A stretch of 64,000 nucleotides of DNA from NCBI RefSeq assembly GCF_019468465.1, contig NZ_CP080519.1:6503001-6567000 (forward strand), in the 5' to 3' direction. Below the pieces are notes generated by a model. It saw only the letters and a program-made list of their open reading frames with translations, made no database searches and had not been told where the DNA came from. Positions 44,761 to 54,890 of this stretch are shown piece by piece; the stretch's first letter is position 1; each line of letters opens with the position of its first letter. Made by a program: the position numbers and the translations under genes. The DNA is from Amycolatopsis sp. DSM 110486. GTDB taxonomy: Bacteria > Actinomycetota > Actinomycetes > Mycobacteriales > Pseudonocardiaceae.

Positions 44761-47424
44761 GTGGACACACACGAGATCACCGAACGATTCCTGCGCCATT
44801 ACGAGGAGAAGGGGCACACCCGCGTGCCCAGCGCCTCGCTGATCCTCGACGATCCGAACCTGCTGTTCGTGAACGCCGGCATGGTGCAGTTCAAGCCGTA
44901 CTTCCTCGGTGAGGCGCCGCCGCCGTACTCGCGCGCGACCAGCGTGCAGAAGTGCGTGCGCACGCCCGACATCGACGAGGTCGGCAAGACCACGCGGCAC
45001 AACACGTTCTTCCAGATGGCGGGCAACTTCTCGTTCGGCGACTACTTCAAGGAAGGCGCCATCGAGCTGGCCTGGGAGCTGATCACCGGGCCGCAGTCCG
45101 AGGGCGGCTACGGGCTCGACCCCGACCGGATCTGGGCGACCGTGTTCGAGGACGACGCCGAAGCGGCGGGGCTGTGGCGCAAGCTCACCGGCCTGCCGTC
45201 CGAGCGCATCCAGCGGCGCGGCATGGAGGACAACTTCTGGTCCATGGGCATCCCCGGCCCGTGCGGCCCGAGCTCCGAGATCTACTACGACCGCGGCCCC
45301 GAGTACGGCCGCGAGGGCGGGCCCGTCGCGGACGAGGACCGCTACATCGAGATCTGGAACCTGGTGTTCATGCAGAACATCCGGGGCGAGGGCGCGGGCA
45401 AGAAGAGCTTCCCGATCCTCGGTGACCTGCCGGCGAAGAACATCGACACCGGCATGGGTGTCGAGCGCGTCGCGACGATCCTGCAAGGCGTCGAGAACGT
45501 GTACGAGACCGACCTCGTCCGCCCGGTGATCGGCCGCGCCGAAGAGTTCTCGGGCCGCCGCTACGGCGCCAACCACACCGACGACGTCCGCTTCCGCGTG
45601 ATCGCCGACCACGCGCGCACCGGCGTGCTGCTGATCGGCGACGGCGTGACGCCGGGCAACGACGGCCGCGGCTACGTGCTGCGCCGGCTGCTGCGCCGTA
45701 TCGTCCGCTCCACGCGCCTGCTGGGCGTGCAGGAGCCGGTGCTGCAGGCGTTCGCCGAGGTCGTGCGCGACACGATGGGCCCGACGTACGCGAACCTCGT
45801 CACGGACTTCGACCGCATCTCCGAGGTCGTGCGCGTGGAGGAGGAGGCGTTTCTCGCCACCCTCACCAGCGGTTCGCGCATCTTCGACCTCGCGGCGGCC
45901 GAGACGAAGAAGTCCGGCGGCGACCTCCTCGCGGGCGACAAGGCGTTCCAGCTGCACGACACCTACGGGTTCCCGATCGACCTCACCCTCGAGATGGCGG
46001 CCGAACAGGGCCTGACCGTCGACGAGGACGGGTTCCGCACGCTCATGGAAGAGCAGCGCACCCGGGCGAAGGCCGACGCGGCCCAGCGCAAGCACGGCCA
46101 CGGCGACCTGTCGGAGTACCGCAAGCTGCTGGAGCGCAACGGCGAGACCGAATTCCTCGGCTACACCGACCTGCAGGCCTCGGCCAAGGTCGTCGGCCTG
46201 CTCGAAGACGGGCAGCCGGTGCGCAGCGTCGCCGCGGGCCACAAGGCCGAGCTGGTGCTCGACCGCACGCCGTTCTACGCCGAGAGCGGTGGCCAGGTCG
46301 CCGACATCGGCGTGCTGCTCGGCAACGGTGTGAAGATCAACGTGCTCGACGTGCAGAAGGTCGTGCCGGGTCTGTTCGTGCACCGTGTCGAGGTCGCCGA
46401 GGGCGAGGTCGGCATCGGCACCGAGCTCACCGGCTCGGTGGACGGCGCGCGTCGCCTCTCGATCGAGCGTTCGCACTCGGCGACGCACCTCGTGCACGCG
46501 GCCGTGCGCGGGGCGTACGGCAAGCGCGCGGCGCAGGCCGGCTCGCTCAACTCGCCGGGCCGGATGCGGTTCGACTTCACCACGCCCGCCTCGGTGTCGA
46601 CCGACATCCTCACCGAGGTCGAGGAAGAGGTGAACGACTACCTGCAGACCGACGTCGAGGTGCAGAGCTACATCACCACCAAGGACAAGGCGCTCGAGCT
46701 GGGCGCGGTCGCGCTCTTCGGCGAGAAGTACGGCAACGACGTGCGCGTCGTCGACATGGGCGACTACTCGCGCGAGCTGTGCGGTGGCACGCACGTGGAC
46801 CGCATCGGCCAGCTGGGCCTGGTGAAGCTCGTGGGCGACTCATCGATCGGGTCTGGTGTGCACCGCGTCGAGGCGCTGGTGGGCCCGGACGCGCTCAAGC
46901 ACGTGCGCAAGGAACAGCTGCTCGTGTCGCAGCTGGCGAACACGTTCAAGGTGCCCACCGACCAGCTGCCCTCGCGCATCGAGGACGTGCTTTCGCGGCT
47001 GAAGAACGCGGAGAAGGAGATCGAGCAGCTGCGCACGCAGCAGGTGCTCGGCTCGGCGGGCGCGCTCGCCGACAAAGCGCAGGACGCCGGCGGCGTGTCG
47101 GTGGTCGCGGAGGTCGTGCCGGACGTCGACGGCAACGGGCTGCGGGCGCTCGCGTCCGACGTCCGGGGCCGGCTGGGCGCCCGGCCCGGCGTGGTGGCGC
47201 TGTTCGCGCCGTCGGGCGACAAAGTGGCGTTCGTCGTCGCGACCACGGCCGCGGCGCGCGACCAGGGCATCGCGGCGGGCAAGCTCGTGCCGTCGTTCGC
47301 CGAGGCCATCGGTGGCCGCGGCGGCGGCAAGCCCGACATGGCACAGGGTGGCGGCAGCAACCCGGCCGGCGCGCAGCAGGCCGTCGAGGCGCTGCGTGCG
47401 GCGGTCGCCGGCGTTGGCCGCTAG
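44761..47424 (+). CDS. alaS: alanine--tRNA ligase
   Basis: An 887-residue class IIc synthetase of normal length. The N-terminal aminoacylation domain starts [17 protein letters not shown] and includes [17 protein letters not shown] and [14 protein letters not shown]. The editing domain carries the zinc site HSATH (with [13 protein letters not shown]) and [13 protein letters not shown]. The C-terminal glycine-rich segment [15 protein letters not shown] matches the DHHA1/C-Ala end. GTG 44761 is preceded by GAGGAC. It leads the alaS-ruvX-mltG-aroE operon; ruvX overlaps its 3' end. Confidence 0.95.
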   Translation: MDTHEITERFLRHYEEKGHTRVPSASLILDDPNLLFVNAGMVQFKPYFLGEAPPPYSRATSVQKCVRTPDIDEVGKTTRHNTFFQMAGNFSFGDYFKEGAIELAWELITGPQSEGGYGLDPDRIWATVFEDDAEAAGLWRKLTGLPSERIQRRGMEDNFWSMGIPGPCGPSSEIYYDRGPEYGREGGPVADEDRYIEIWNLVFMQNIRGEGAGKKSFPILGDLPAKNIDTGMGVERVATILQGVENVYETDLVRPVIGRAEEFSGRRYGANHTDDVRFRVIADHARTGVLLIGDGVTPGNDGRGYVLRRLLRRIVRSTRLLGVQEPVLQAFAEVVRDTMGPTYANLVTDFDRISEVVRVEEEAFLATLTSGSRIFDLAAAETKKSGGDLLAGDKAFQLHDTYGFPIDLTLEMAAEQGLTVDEDGFRTLMEEQRTRAKADAAQRKHGHGDLSEYRKLLERNGETEFLGYTDLQASAKVVGLLEDGQPVRSVAAGHKAELVLDRTPFYAESGGQVADIGVLLGNGVKINVLDVQKVVPGLFVHRVEVAEGEVGIGTELTGSVDGARRLSIERSHSATHLVHAAVRGAYGKRAAQAGSLNSPGRMRFDFTTPASVSTDILTEVEEEVNDYLQTDVEVQSYITTKDKALELGAVALFGEKYGNDVRVVDMGDYSRELCGGTHVDRIGQLGLVKLVGDSSIGSGVHRVEALVGPDALKHVRKEQLLVSQLANTFKVPTDQLPSRIEDVLSRLKNAEKEIEQLRTQQVLGSAGALADKAQDAGGVSVVAEVVPDVDGNGLRALASDVRGRLGARPGVVALFAPSGDKVAFVVATTAAARDQGIAAGKLVPSFAEAIGGRGGGKPDMAQGGGSNPAGAQQAVEALRAAVAGVGR

Positions 47425-47914
47425 CTCGCGGCGGGGCCCGGATCGACCCGGTGAGTCCGATCCGGGCCGCGGCAGGCGGCTCGGGGTCGATGTCGGGTCT
47501 GTCCGGGTGGGGGTGGCGCTGAGCGATCCCGCCCCCATCCTCGCGAGCCCGCTCGTTACCCTCTCCCGTGATGCGAAGGACGACAGCGATCTGGACAAGC
47601 TTGCCGAACTCGTCACCGAACACGAGGTGGTCGAGGTGATCGTGGGCTTGCCGAAGACACTGGCGAACCGAACCGGACCCGCCGCGCAGATCGCGGTGGA
47701 GTACGCCGACAAGCTGGCCACGCGGGTCGGCGACGTGCCGGTGCGCCTCGCCGACGAACGGTTGACGACGGTCACGGCGTCCCGAATGCTTTCCCAGCGG
47801 GGGGTCAAGGGACGCAAGCAGCGGGCGGTGGTCGACCAGGCCGCCGCCGTCGAGATCCTGCAGGCCTGGCTCGACGCCGCCGCCGCGCAGCGCGCCCGGA
47901 AAGGCGAGTCATGA
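47414..47914 (+). CDS. ruvX: RuvX/YqgF Holliday-junction resolvase-like protein
   Basis: A 166-residue RNase H-fold protein. [18 protein letters not shown] holds the first catalytic Asp, [15 protein letters not shown] the second block and [17 protein letters not shown] the third, then [15 protein letters not shown]. YqgF takes part in pre-16S rRNA 5' processing in bacteria. No ATG or GTG fits the full domain; TTG 47414 does and overlaps alaS by 11 nt, so the start is my best estimate. Its stop overlaps the mltG start (ATGA). Confidence 0.88.
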   Translation: MAASSRRGPDRPGESDPGRGRRLGVDVGSVRVGVALSDPAPILASPLVTLSRDAKDDSDLDKLAELVTEHEVVEVIVGLPKTLANRTGPAAQIAVEYADKLATRVGDVPVRLADERLTTVTASRMLSQRGVKGRKQRAVVDQAAAVEILQAWLDAAAAQRARKGES

Positions 47915-50157
47915 CCGAGCCCCGCGGTCCCGAAGACCAAGGCGGCCGCCGACGGTTGCGCGATCCCGGCACCCCACCGCCGGGCGGGCCGCGGCGAGCC
48001 CGGCGCACGCCGCCGCCGTCCGGCGCCCATGAGCAGCCGCCGCGTTCCCACCACGCCGCCCCCGAGCCGTACGACGACGCCCCGCCGCCCCCACCGAGCG
48101 GCGGCCGACGGCGCCGTCGCGAGGCCTCGGACGAGGTGCCGCCTCCTCCTCAGGCCCCTCCGCCGGGCCCACCGGGCTCTCCGCCCGCCACCGGCCGTCG
48201 CCGCCGACGCGATCCCGCCGACGTGCCTCCGCCTGACTTCCCGCAGCCCTCGGGTGACTCTCGCCGAGGCGATCCGCCGCAGCCTTCCGGCGACCCGCGG
48301 GGTGCCGGCGAGATGCCGCCTCCGCCGCCGGGCCCGCCCACCGGGCCGCGCCGCCGTCGCCGCGCCGAGCCGGGCGACGTGCCTCCGGCACCGCCGCGCC
48401 GCCGTCCGCGCTCGGACACCGGCGACCTGCCGCTGCCCGGCGACCCCGGCCCTTCGCGCCCGGTCCGCCGTCCCGGCCCTCCGGACGGCTCCATGCCGCC
48501 GGATCCACGTTTCGCAGGTCCTGTGGACGGCTCGATGCCGCCCGACCCGCGCTTTGCCGGCCCGGTGGACGGTTCGATGCCGCCCGACCCGCGTTTCAAC
48601 GGCCCGGTCGATGGCTCCATCTCCATGCCGCCGGACCCCCGGTTCGCCGGCCCGCCTGACGGCTCCATGCCTCGCGACCCCCGCTTCGCCGGTCCCGTTG
48701 ACGGTTCGATGCCGCCTGACCCGCGCTTCGCCGGCCCGCCCGACGGCTCCATGCCGCCCGACCCGCGGCTCGGCAGGCCGGGTCCGTCGCCGAGGCGCAG
48801 GCCGCAGCCGGTCGAGCACCCGACCGACGTGATCCCGGCCGTGCCGGACTCGGCGCCGCAGGAGCGTGAGCAGCTCGACGACCTGTTCGGCGACGATGAC
48901 TACGAAGACGAGTACCGCGAAGACGGCGAGTACGACCAGGCGTACGACGACGAGGAGTACGGCGAATACGAGGACGCCGAGTACGAAGACGAGGAGTACG
49001 CCGAAGAACCCGCGCCCGCCAAGAAAAAGAAGAAGCGCAAGCGCAGCAAACGCGCGCTCGGCTGGGTCGCGGCGCTGCTGGTCCTCGTGGTGTTCGCCGG
49101 CGGCGCGTACTACGGCTACCAGAAGATCTTCGGCTACAACGACTTCGACGGCACCGGCGAAGGCAGCGCGCTCATCCAGGTCGAAGACGGCGACACCACG
49201 TCGGCGATCGGCGGCAAGCTGGTGGACGCGGGCGTCGTCGCGAGCACCTCGGCGTTCGTGAAGGCCGGCGCGGAGAACACCGCGCTGAGCCGGATCCAGC
49301 AGGGCTACTACCTGCTCAAGCAGCACATGTCCGGCGAGAGCGCGGTGTCGCTGATCACCTCGCCGGGCGCGCACGTCGGCCGGCTGGAGATCCGCCCGTA
49401 CACGCAGCTCGACGACGTGAAGCAGCCCGGCGACAAGGTCGCGCCGGGTATCTACTCGGCGATCTCCAAGGCCTCGTGCGCCGAGCTCGACGGCAAGAGC
49501 ACCTGCGTCTCCACGGACGCGTTGCGCAAGACCGTCGCGGACGCCGATCTCAAGACGCTCGGCGTGCCCGACTGGGCAGTGGACCCCGCGCAGAAGGCCC
49601 TGAGCAAGGACAAGCGCATCGAAGGCCTGATCGCGCCGGGGCTCTACGACGTCAAACCGGGCTGGACTGCGTCGGAGCTGATCACGAACCTCGTGAAGCA
49701 GTCGGCCTCGGCCATCCAGGCCGCGGGCTTGAGCGCCCAGAGCACCGGGCCCAAGCAGACGCCGTACCAGACGCTGATCGTCGCGTCGCTCATCGAGCGC
49801 GAGGCGATCACCCCCGATTTCCCCAAGATCGCGCGGGTCATCTACAACCGGCTCGACCAGAGGATCAAACTCGGCTTCGACTCGACCGTGAACTACGTGG
49901 TCGACAAACCGACCCTGCTCACGAACAAGGCGGATCGAGAAGCCCCGGGGCCGTACAACACGTATCTGAACTACGGCCTCCCGCCGACCCCGATCGGGGT
50001 GCCCAGCACCGACGCCATCAAGGCGGCGCTCGACCCGCCGGACGGCGACGAGCTGTACTTCGTGAAGTGCGAGAAGGACGGGCACTCCTGCTTCGCCACG
50101 ACGCTGACCGACCACAACAAGAACATTGATCTGGCGCATTCCCGTGGCGTCTTCTGA
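47911..50157 (+). CDS. mltG: endolytic transglycosylase MltG with long repeat-bearing N-terminus
   Basis: A 748-residue protein, about twice the size of enterobacterial MltG. Residues 1-190 are Pro/Arg-rich and cytoplasmic; residues 191-290 are seven tandem 14-residue units ([13 protein letters not shown]); residues about 327-370 are strongly acidic ([20 protein letters not shown]); then comes [11 protein letters not shown] and one membrane helix (about 384-405). The extracellular YceG domain follows with the catalytic Glu in SLIEREAI (Glu629 or 631). MltG cuts nascent glycan strands. ATG 47911 overlaps ruvX. The cytoplasmic extension may dock division proteins; that is inference. Confidence 0.92.
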   Translation: MTEPRGPEDQGGRRRLRDPGTPPPGGPRRARRTPPPSGAHEQPPRSHHAAPEPYDDAPPPPPSGGRRRRREASDEVPPPPQAPPPGPPGSPPATGRRRRRDPADVPPPDFPQPSGDSRRGDPPQPSGDPRGAGEMPPPPPGPPTGPRRRRRAEPGDVPPAPPRRRPRSDTGDLPLPGDPGPSRPVRRPGPPDGSMPPDPRFAGPVDGSMPPDPRFAGPVDGSMPPDPRFNGPVDGSISMPPDPRFAGPPDGSMPRDPRFAGPVDGSMPPDPRFAGPPDGSMPPDPRLGRPGPSPRRRPQPVEHPTDVIPAVPDSAPQEREQLDDLFGDDDYEDEYREDGEYDQAYDDEEYGEYEDAEYEDEEYAEEPAPAKKKKKRKRSKRALGWVAALLVLVVFAGGAYYGYQKIFGYNDFDGTGEGSALIQVEDGDTTSAIGGKLVDAGVVASTSAFVKAGAENTALSRIQQGYYLLKQHMSGESAVSLITSPGAHVGRLEIRPYTQLDDVKQPGDKVAPGIYSAISKASCAELDGKSTCVSTDALRKTVADADLKTLGVPDWAVDPAQKALSKDKRIEGLIAPGLYDVKPGWTASELITNLVKQSASAIQAAGLSAQSTGPKQTPYQTLIVASLIEREAITPDFPKIARVIYNRLDQRIKLGFDSTVNYVVDKPTLLTNKADREAPGPYNTYLNYGLPPTPIGVPSTDAIKAALDPPDGDELYFVKCEKDGHSCFATTLTDHNKNIDLAHSRGVF
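48481..48780 (+). repeat. seven in-frame 42-bp repeats within mltG
   Basis: Seven units encode variants of [14 protein letters not shown]. Unit 4 has two extra residues (SI), and unit 7 is the most diverged (PRLGRP). Units differ at silent positions, so the array is not brand new. Confidence 0.9.
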
Positions 50158-51007
50158 CGGGCCCCGCAAGGCCGCGGTGCTGGGCAAGCCGGTCGAGCAC
50201 TCGCTTTCGCCGGTGCTGCACCGCGCGGCGTTCGACGCGCTCGGGCTCACGGGCTGGACGTACGAGCGCGTGGAGACCGGGGCCGACGAGCTGCCCGGGT
50301 TCGTCGACGGGCTCGGCCCCGAGTGGGTCGGCCTGTCGGTGACGATGCCGGGCAAGCGCCGGGCGCTCGACCACGCGGCCGAGGTCACGCCACGCGCGGC
50401 GGCGGTCGGTGCGGCGAACACGCTGGTGCGCGTCGAGGGCGGCTGGCTCGCCGATTGCACCGACGTCGACGGCGTCACGGGCGCACTGCGGGCCGCGGGT
50501 GGGTACGCACCTTCGCCGGGCGACCGGGCGGTGGTGCTCGGAGCCGGCGGAACGGCGGCGGCCGCGGTGGTCGGGCTCGCCGCGCTGGGCGTGGCGTCCG
50601 CGAGTCTCGTGGTGCGGGAGCCTAGGCGGGCGGGGGAGACGCTCGACGCGGCCAAGCGCGCGGGCCTCGATGTCGAGGTGCTCCGGTGGTCCGAAGTGGA
50701 CTTCCCGGCGCTGGCGGCGCGCACGGCCGTGCTGGTGAACACCGTGCCGCCAGAGGCGGTGCTGGCTCACATCTCCGCGCTCGCGGGCGTGCCCAGCGTG
50801 CTGGACGTGATCTACCACCCGTGGCCGACGCCGCTGGCCGAAGCCGTCGCCGCTCGCGGTGGCCGGCTGGCGACGGGGCTGGACATGTTGCTGCACCAGG
50901 CGTTCGGCCAGGCGGAGCACTTCACAGGCCGGCCCGCGCCGCGTGAGGAGATGCGCGCTGCCCTGCGGGCGGCGACCGGGGACATCCTGCCGCTGCCGAT
51001 TTCCTGA
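50144..51007 (+). CDS. aroE: shikimate dehydrogenase
   Basis: A 287-residue AroE. VLGKPVEHSLSPVLHRAAF contains the shikimate-binding SLS motif, VGLSVTMPGKR the catalytic Lys, VGAANTLV the conserved Asn-Thr, DCTDVDG the second substrate Asp and VLGAGGTAAAAV the NADP motif; GLDMLLHQAFGQ closes the site. It reduces 3-dehydroshikimate with NADPH in aromatic amino acid synthesis. GTG 50144 overlaps mltG by 14 nt. It lies upstream of aroC, with accessory genes inserted between. Confidence 0.92.
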   Translation: MASSDGPRKAAVLGKPVEHSLSPVLHRAAFDALGLTGWTYERVETGADELPGFVDGLGPEWVGLSVTMPGKRRALDHAAEVTPRAAAVGAANTLVRVEGGWLADCTDVDGVTGALRAAGGYAPSPGDRAVVLGAGGTAAAAVVGLAALGVASASLVVREPRRAGETLDAAKRAGLDVEVLRWSEVDFPALAARTAVLVNTVPPEAVLAHISALAGVPSVLDVIYHPWPTPLAEAVAARGGRLATGLDMLLHQAFGQAEHFTGRPAPREEMRAALRAATGDILPLPIS

Positions 51008-51071
51008 GGCGTGCCGGCTGCCGAATCGCTATCCTGGCCGACTGCCCATTCGCCGTTGATCAGGGGGATCC

Positions 51072-52349
51072 TTGCCGTCCACGAGCCAGCAGCCGCACAC
51101 CGACGACGAAATCCGCGAGTCCTGGGTCGACGAGCCGCCGCGCCTCGACACCACGGTGACGCTTGCCGAGTACGACTCACAGTGGCCGGTGTTGTTCGAA
51201 CGCGAAGCTGAGCGAATCCGCACAGCTCTGGGGGAGAACGTGGTGCTGCTCGAACACGTCGGGTCCACTTCGGTACCCGGCCTCGCCGCCAAGCCGATCA
51301 TCGACATCCTGCTGGAAGTCCCGGACTCCGACGACGAGGACGCCTACGTGCCGGCGCTCGAAGCCGCGGGCTACCGGCTCGTGATCCGCGAGCCGGACTG
51401 GGAGAAGCACCGCTGCTTCACCGGGACCGACCCGAAGGTCAACCTTCACGTCCATTCCCCGGGCAACGGCCAGACCGAGCGATACCTGCTCTTTCGTGAT
51501 CGGATGCGCACACATCCTGAGGAGCTGGCGACATACCTTGCGAAGAAACGCACACTGGCTGCGAAAACCTGGACGTACATCCAGCACTACGCGGACGCGA
51601 AGAGTGAGGTCATCGACGAGATCGTCGGCCGCGCCCGCGCCGCGCGGCTCGAAACGGCGCAGTACGACGGGTTCAGCCAGGCCTACGCCGAGCATGCGGC
51701 GAAAAGCGTGACGAACGCGCTGTACGACCGCCCGGCGATCGTGGAGCTGGCCGGTGACGTGGCCGGCAAGCGGGTCCTTGACGTCGGGTGCGCGGCCGGT
51801 CATCTGAGCGCGTTGCTCGCCGGCCGTGGTGCCGACGTGCTGGGTGTTGACATCAGCAAAGGCCTGATCTCCTTGGCGCGCAAGGAGTTCGGTGACCTGG
51901 CGAAGTTCGAGGTCGCCGACATCGCGAAGCCACTGTCCCTTGAGGACGGTTCGATCGACGTCATCACCGCGTCCCTTGTCCTGCACTACCTGGCAGATTT
52001 CGGACCGACGTTGTGCGAATTCCACCGCGTGTTGCGCCCGGGCGGACAGCTCGTGTTCTCGGTGCACCACCCCGGCGAGGACTGGCACTGGTTCGAGCGC
52101 GAGAACTACTTCGAGACCGAGCTGCTCGACGACGAGTTCCTGCTCGGTTCCCACCGTCAGGCGGTGCAGTTCTACCGCCGGCCGCTCAGCTGGACGTTCG
52201 ACGCGGTGCGCGACGCGGGGTTCACCGTCGACCGGCTGGTGGAACCGATGCCCGTGGCCGAGGCCGACGCGGCCGACCCGCGGATCGCAGAGGGGCTGCG
52301 GACGAAGCCGCGGTTCCTGTACTTCCGTTGTGTGGCAGGAGAAGCATGA
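51072..52349 (+). CDS. GrpB nucleotidyltransferase - SAM methyltransferase fusion
   Basis: A 425-residue two-domain protein. Residues about 25-200 are GrpB/UPF0157 (VTLAEYDSQWPVLFEREAER, LLEHVGSTSVPGLAAKPIID with the GSTxVPxLxxKPxxD nucleotidyltransferase motif, then LHVHSPGNGQTERYLLFRD). Residues about 205-425 are a class I methyltransferase (KRVLDVGCAAGHLSALLAG for SAM binding, DVITASLVLHYLADF, HRVLRPGGQLVFSVHHP). Both domains are usually separate proteins. TTG 51072 has AGGGGG before it. It overlaps the HAD gene (ATGA). Substrates are unknown. Confidence 0.87.
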   Translation: MPSTSQQPHTDDEIRESWVDEPPRLDTTVTLAEYDSQWPVLFEREAERIRTALGENVVLLEHVGSTSVPGLAAKPIIDILLEVPDSDDEDAYVPALEAAGYRLVIREPDWEKHRCFTGTDPKVNLHVHSPGNGQTERYLLFRDRMRTHPEELATYLAKKRTLAAKTWTYIQHYADAKSEVIDEIVGRARAARLETAQYDGFSQAYAEHAAKSVTNALYDRPAIVELAGDVAGKRVLDVGCAAGHLSALLAGRGADVLGVDISKGLISLARKEFGDLAKFEVADIAKPLSLEDGSIDVITASLVLHYLADFGPTLCEFHRVLRPGGQLVFSVHHPGEDWHWFERENYFETELLDDEFLLGSHRQAVQFYRRPLSWTFDAVRDAGFTVDRLVEPMPVAEADAADPRIAEGLRTKPRFLYFRCVAGEA

Positions 52350-52984
52350 TCCTGGAGTGCCGTGCGGTGCTGTTCGACGTCGACGGGGTGCTGGTGGACT
52401 CCACGGCTTCGGGCGAGCGGTCGTGGACGCGGTGGGCGCGAGAGCACGGGCTGGACCCGGCCGTCGTGCTCGACGGGGTGCACGGCCGCCGGTCCACGGA
52501 GACGGTGCGGATGCACCTGCCCGAAGCCCAGGCCGACGAAGGCCTGCGCCGGATCGACGAGCTGGAGATCGGCGACGCCGGCACCACCGTCGCGATCCCC
52601 GGCGCGGCCGAGCTGCTCGCGAGCGTGGCAGGGAACTGGGCCGTGGTGACCTCGGCGTCGCGGCCGTTGCTCGAAGCCCGGCTCGCCGCCGCGGGCCTGC
52701 CGCTCGCGCCCGTGGTGGTGACGGCCGCCGACGTGTCGCGGGGCAAACCGGACCCCGAGGGCTATCTGCTCGGGGCGCGGCGGGTCGGCGTGCCGATCGG
52801 CGAGTGCGCGATCTTCGAGGACAGCGGCAACGGCCTGGCCGCCGCGGTGGCGGCCGGCCCCGCCGCCGTGGTGGGCGTGGGCCGCGGCGCGCTGGACTCG
52901 CCCGCCGCGCCCGTGGTCCAGGATCTGGCCGGGATCCGCTGGACCGGCGCCGGCTTGCGGGTGGACGCTGTTCTGCGCGCCTGA
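52346..52984 (+). CDS. HAD-family phosphatase
   Basis: A 212-residue HAD hydrolase of the sugar-phosphatase type. Motif I is AVLFDVDGVLVDST (DxDxT/V), motif II VVTSASRPL, motif III RGKPDPEGYLLGA and motif IV IFEDSGNGLAAA. It probably dephosphorylates a small sugar phosphate (GPP- or DOG-like). It overlaps the GrpB-methyltransferase gene by four bases and is cotranscribed with it. Confidence 0.9.
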   Translation: MILECRAVLFDVDGVLVDSTASGERSWTRWAREHGLDPAVVLDGVHGRRSTETVRMHLPEAQADEGLRRIDELEIGDAGTTVAIPGAAELLASVAGNWAVVTSASRPLLEARLAAAGLPLAPVVVTAADVSRGKPDPEGYLLGARRVGVPIGECAIFEDSGNGLAAAVAAGPAAVVGVGRGALDSPAAPVVQDLAGIRWTGAGLRVDAVLRA

Positions 52985-52990
52985 GCGGAC

Positions 52991-52996
52991 TACGGT
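52991..52996 (+). promoter_or_regulatory. -10 box of a leaderless promoter
   Basis: TACGGT lies 7 nt before ATG 53004 with no clear Shine-Dalgarno sequence. Confidence 0.45.
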
Positions 52997-53003
52997 GGGG
53001 CGC

Positions 53004-53945
53004 ATGAAGATCGCGATCCTCGACGACTACCAGAACGTCGCGCTCAGCTACGCCGACTGGGACTCCCTCGGTGCCGACATCGAGGTCATCACCGAGGCCT
53101 TCACCGGCCCCGACGACGTGGTCCGGAAGCTGGCCGGCTTCGACGTCGCCGTGGCGATGCGCGAGCGCACGCGGTTTCCCTCGGAGGTGCTCGATCGACT
53201 GCCGGATTTGCGCCTGTTGGTGAGCACCGGCCGTCGCAACGCGGCGATCGATGTCGCGGCGGCGAAGCGCAACGGGGTCGTCGTGTCGGCGACGGGGTAC
53301 CTCGGCCCGCCGACGCTGGAGCACACGTGGGCGTTGATCCTGGCCGCGGCGCGGAACCTGCCGGCGGATGTGCGGTCCATGCAGGAAGGTGGGTGGCAGG
53401 TCGGCGTCGGGACCGTGTTGAGCGGGAAGACGCTGGGCCTGCTCGGGTTGGGGCGCCTGGGGAGTGCTTCGGCGAAGATCGGGCAGGCGTTCGGAATGGA
53501 GACGATCGCGTGGAGCCCGAATCTGACGCCCGAGAAGGCCGCGGAGCACGGGGTGACGGCTGTCGGCAAGGAAGAGCTGTTCGAGCGTAGTGATGTGTTG
53601 TCGGTGCACGTGGTGCTGTCCGACCGTAGCCGCGGGTTGGTCGGGGCCGCGGAGCTGGCGCGGATGAAGCCGACGGCGTTGCTGGTGAACACGTCTCGTG
53701 GGCCGATTGTGGATGAAGCCGCGTTGGTGGATGCCTTGCGCTCGCGGCACATCGCCGCGGCGGCGTTGGATGTGTATGACGTGGAGCCGTTGCCGGCCGA
53801 TCATCCGGTTCGTGGTCTCGACAATGTGATTCTGACGCCGCACGTCGGATATGTGAGCCGGGAGACGTACGAGATCTTCTATCGGGATGCGGTGGAGGAT
53901 ATTGCGGCTTTTCAGGCTGGGGAACCGATCCGCGTCATGGAGTGA
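53004..53945 (+). CDS. D-2-hydroxyacid dehydrogenase family protein
   Basis: A 313-residue D-isomer-specific dehydrogenase. MKIAILDDYQNVALSYADW, then TGRRNAAIDVAAAKRNGVVV, the NAD motif TLGLLGLGRLGSASAKIG, LLVNTSRGPIVDE (with the catalytic Arg), ALDVYDVEPLP (Glu) and LTPHVGYVSRE (His). It oxidises or reduces 2-hydroxy acids or phosphoglycerate-like compounds; the substrate is unknown. A GTG 9 nt upstream is possible, but ATG 53004 fits the family. The 3' end faces a convergent beta-lactamase-like gene across the dispersed inverted repeat. Confidence 0.88.
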   Translation: MKIAILDDYQNVALSYADWDSLGADIEVITEAFTGPDDVVRKLAGFDVAVAMRERTRFPSEVLDRLPDLRLLVSTGRRNAAIDVAAAKRNGVVVSATGYLGPPTLEHTWALILAAARNLPADVRSMQEGGWQVGVGTVLSGKTLGLLGLGRLGSASAKIGQAFGMETIAWSPNLTPEKAAEHGVTAVGKEELFERSDVLSVHVVLSDRSRGLVGAAELARMKPTALLVNTSRGPIVDEAALVDALRSRHIAAAALDVYDVEPLPADHPVRGLDNVILTPHVGYVSRETYEIFYRDAVEDIAAFQAGEPIRVME

Positions 53946-53956
53946 GGTTTTCGGTT

Positions 53957-54010
53957 CGTCGCCTTGGGTGGTGGGCCTGGTTGCGTAGGTCCGTCGCCTT
54001 GGGTGGTGGG
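53957..54010. repeat. 19-bp direct repeat pair
   Basis: CGTCGCCTTGGGTGGTGGG occurs at 53957-53975 and again at 53992-54010, identical, directly before copy 2 of the dispersed inverted repeat. Confidence 0.85.
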
Positions 54011-54070
54011 GCAAAACGCCCCAATGTGGCGTTGGTTGCGTTGAGCGCACCGAACGCAACATTGGGGCGG
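54011..54070. repeat. dispersed inverted repeat, copy 2
   Basis: CGCCCCAATG (54017-54026) pairs with CATTGGGGCG (54060-54069). It lies between two convergent gene ends and may terminate both. Confidence 0.8.
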
Positions 54071-54074
54071 TGAG

Positions 54075-54890
54075 TCAGCCCTTCAGTTCTGCCAGTACCG
54101 CATCCGTGAACGGGGGCCACACCTCGGCTGCCCACGGGCCGAACGAGCGGTCCGCCAGGGCGACGCAGGCGTGGCCTGCTTCGGGGTCCACCCAGAGGAA
54201 GGTGCCGGACTGGCCGAAGTGGCCGAAGGTGCGCGGGGAGCTCGCGGAGCCGGTCCAGTGCGGGGACTTGTGGTCGCGCAGCTCGAAGCCGAGGCCCCAG
54301 TCGTTGGGTTTCTGGTAGCCGAAGCCGGGGAGGACGCCGTTGAGGCCGGGGAAGGCGACGTCGGTGGCGGCGGCGAGGGTGGAGGGCGCGAGGAGCTTCG
54401 GGGACTGCAGTTCGGCGGCGAAGCGCAGTAGGTCGTCCACAGTGGACGCGGCGCCGGAGGCAGGGGAGCCGTCCAGGGCCGTGGTGGTCATGCCGAGGGG
54501 GTCGAGCAGGGCTTCGCGCTGGTAGTCGGCGAAGGCGATGCCGGAGTGTTCGGTCAGGGTTTCGGCCAGGACCTCGAAGCCGGCGTTGGAGTACAGGCGG
54601 CGGGTGCCAGGCGGGGCCATCTCCTTGTGCGCGTCGAAGGCGAGGCCGGAGGTGTGGGCGAGCAGGTGCCGCACGGTGGAGCCCTCGGGGCCGGCGGGCG
54701 TGTCCAGCTCGACCACGCCCTCCTCGAGCGCGATGTGCGCCGTGTACGCGGTGAGCAGCTTGGTCACCGACGCCAGGCGGAACACGCGGGCGGAATCGCC
54801 GCGGCGGTCGCGCACCGCGCCGTCGGCGGAAACCACCCCGGCCGCGGCGTTGTCCACCGGCCACTTGTCGATCAGGCGCAGGCTTTCCAT
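54075..54890 (-). CDS. serine beta-lactamase-like hydrolase
   Basis: A 271-residue class C beta-lactamase/DD-peptidase-fold protein. The SxxK motif is FRLASVTKLLTAY, YxN is RRLYSNAGFEVLAE and the third motif is FGHFGQSGTF (HxG). No signal peptide is present, so it is likely a cytoplasmic esterase or peptidase rather than an antibiotic-degrading enzyme. ATG 54890 begins the domain. It ends 5 nt from the dispersed inverted repeat. Confidence 0.88.
   Translation of the reverse strand: MESLRLIDKWPVDNAAAGVVSADGAVRDRRGDSARVFRLASVTKLLTAYTAHIALEEGVVELDTPAGPEGSTVRHLLAHTSGLAFDAHKEMAPPGTRRLYSNAGFEVLAETLTEHSGIAFADYQREALLDPLGMTTTALDGSPASGAASTVDDLLRFAAELQSPKLLAPSTLAAATDVAFPGLNGVLPGFGYQKPNDWGLGFELRDHKSPHWTGSASSPRTFGHFGQSGTFLWVDPEAGHACVALADRSFGPWAAEVWPPFTDAVLAELKG

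Noticed and set aside
46840..50742. A 1300-codon open frame on the minus strand across alaS, ruvX, mltG and aroE
   Set aside because: It lies opposite four well-recognised genes, is made of Arg/Ala/Gly-rich low-complexity sequence and is an artefact of high GC content.
54075..54890. Antibiotic-resistance beta-lactamase
   Set aside because: The protein has SxxK and YxN motifs but no signal peptide; cytoplasmic members are usually esterases.
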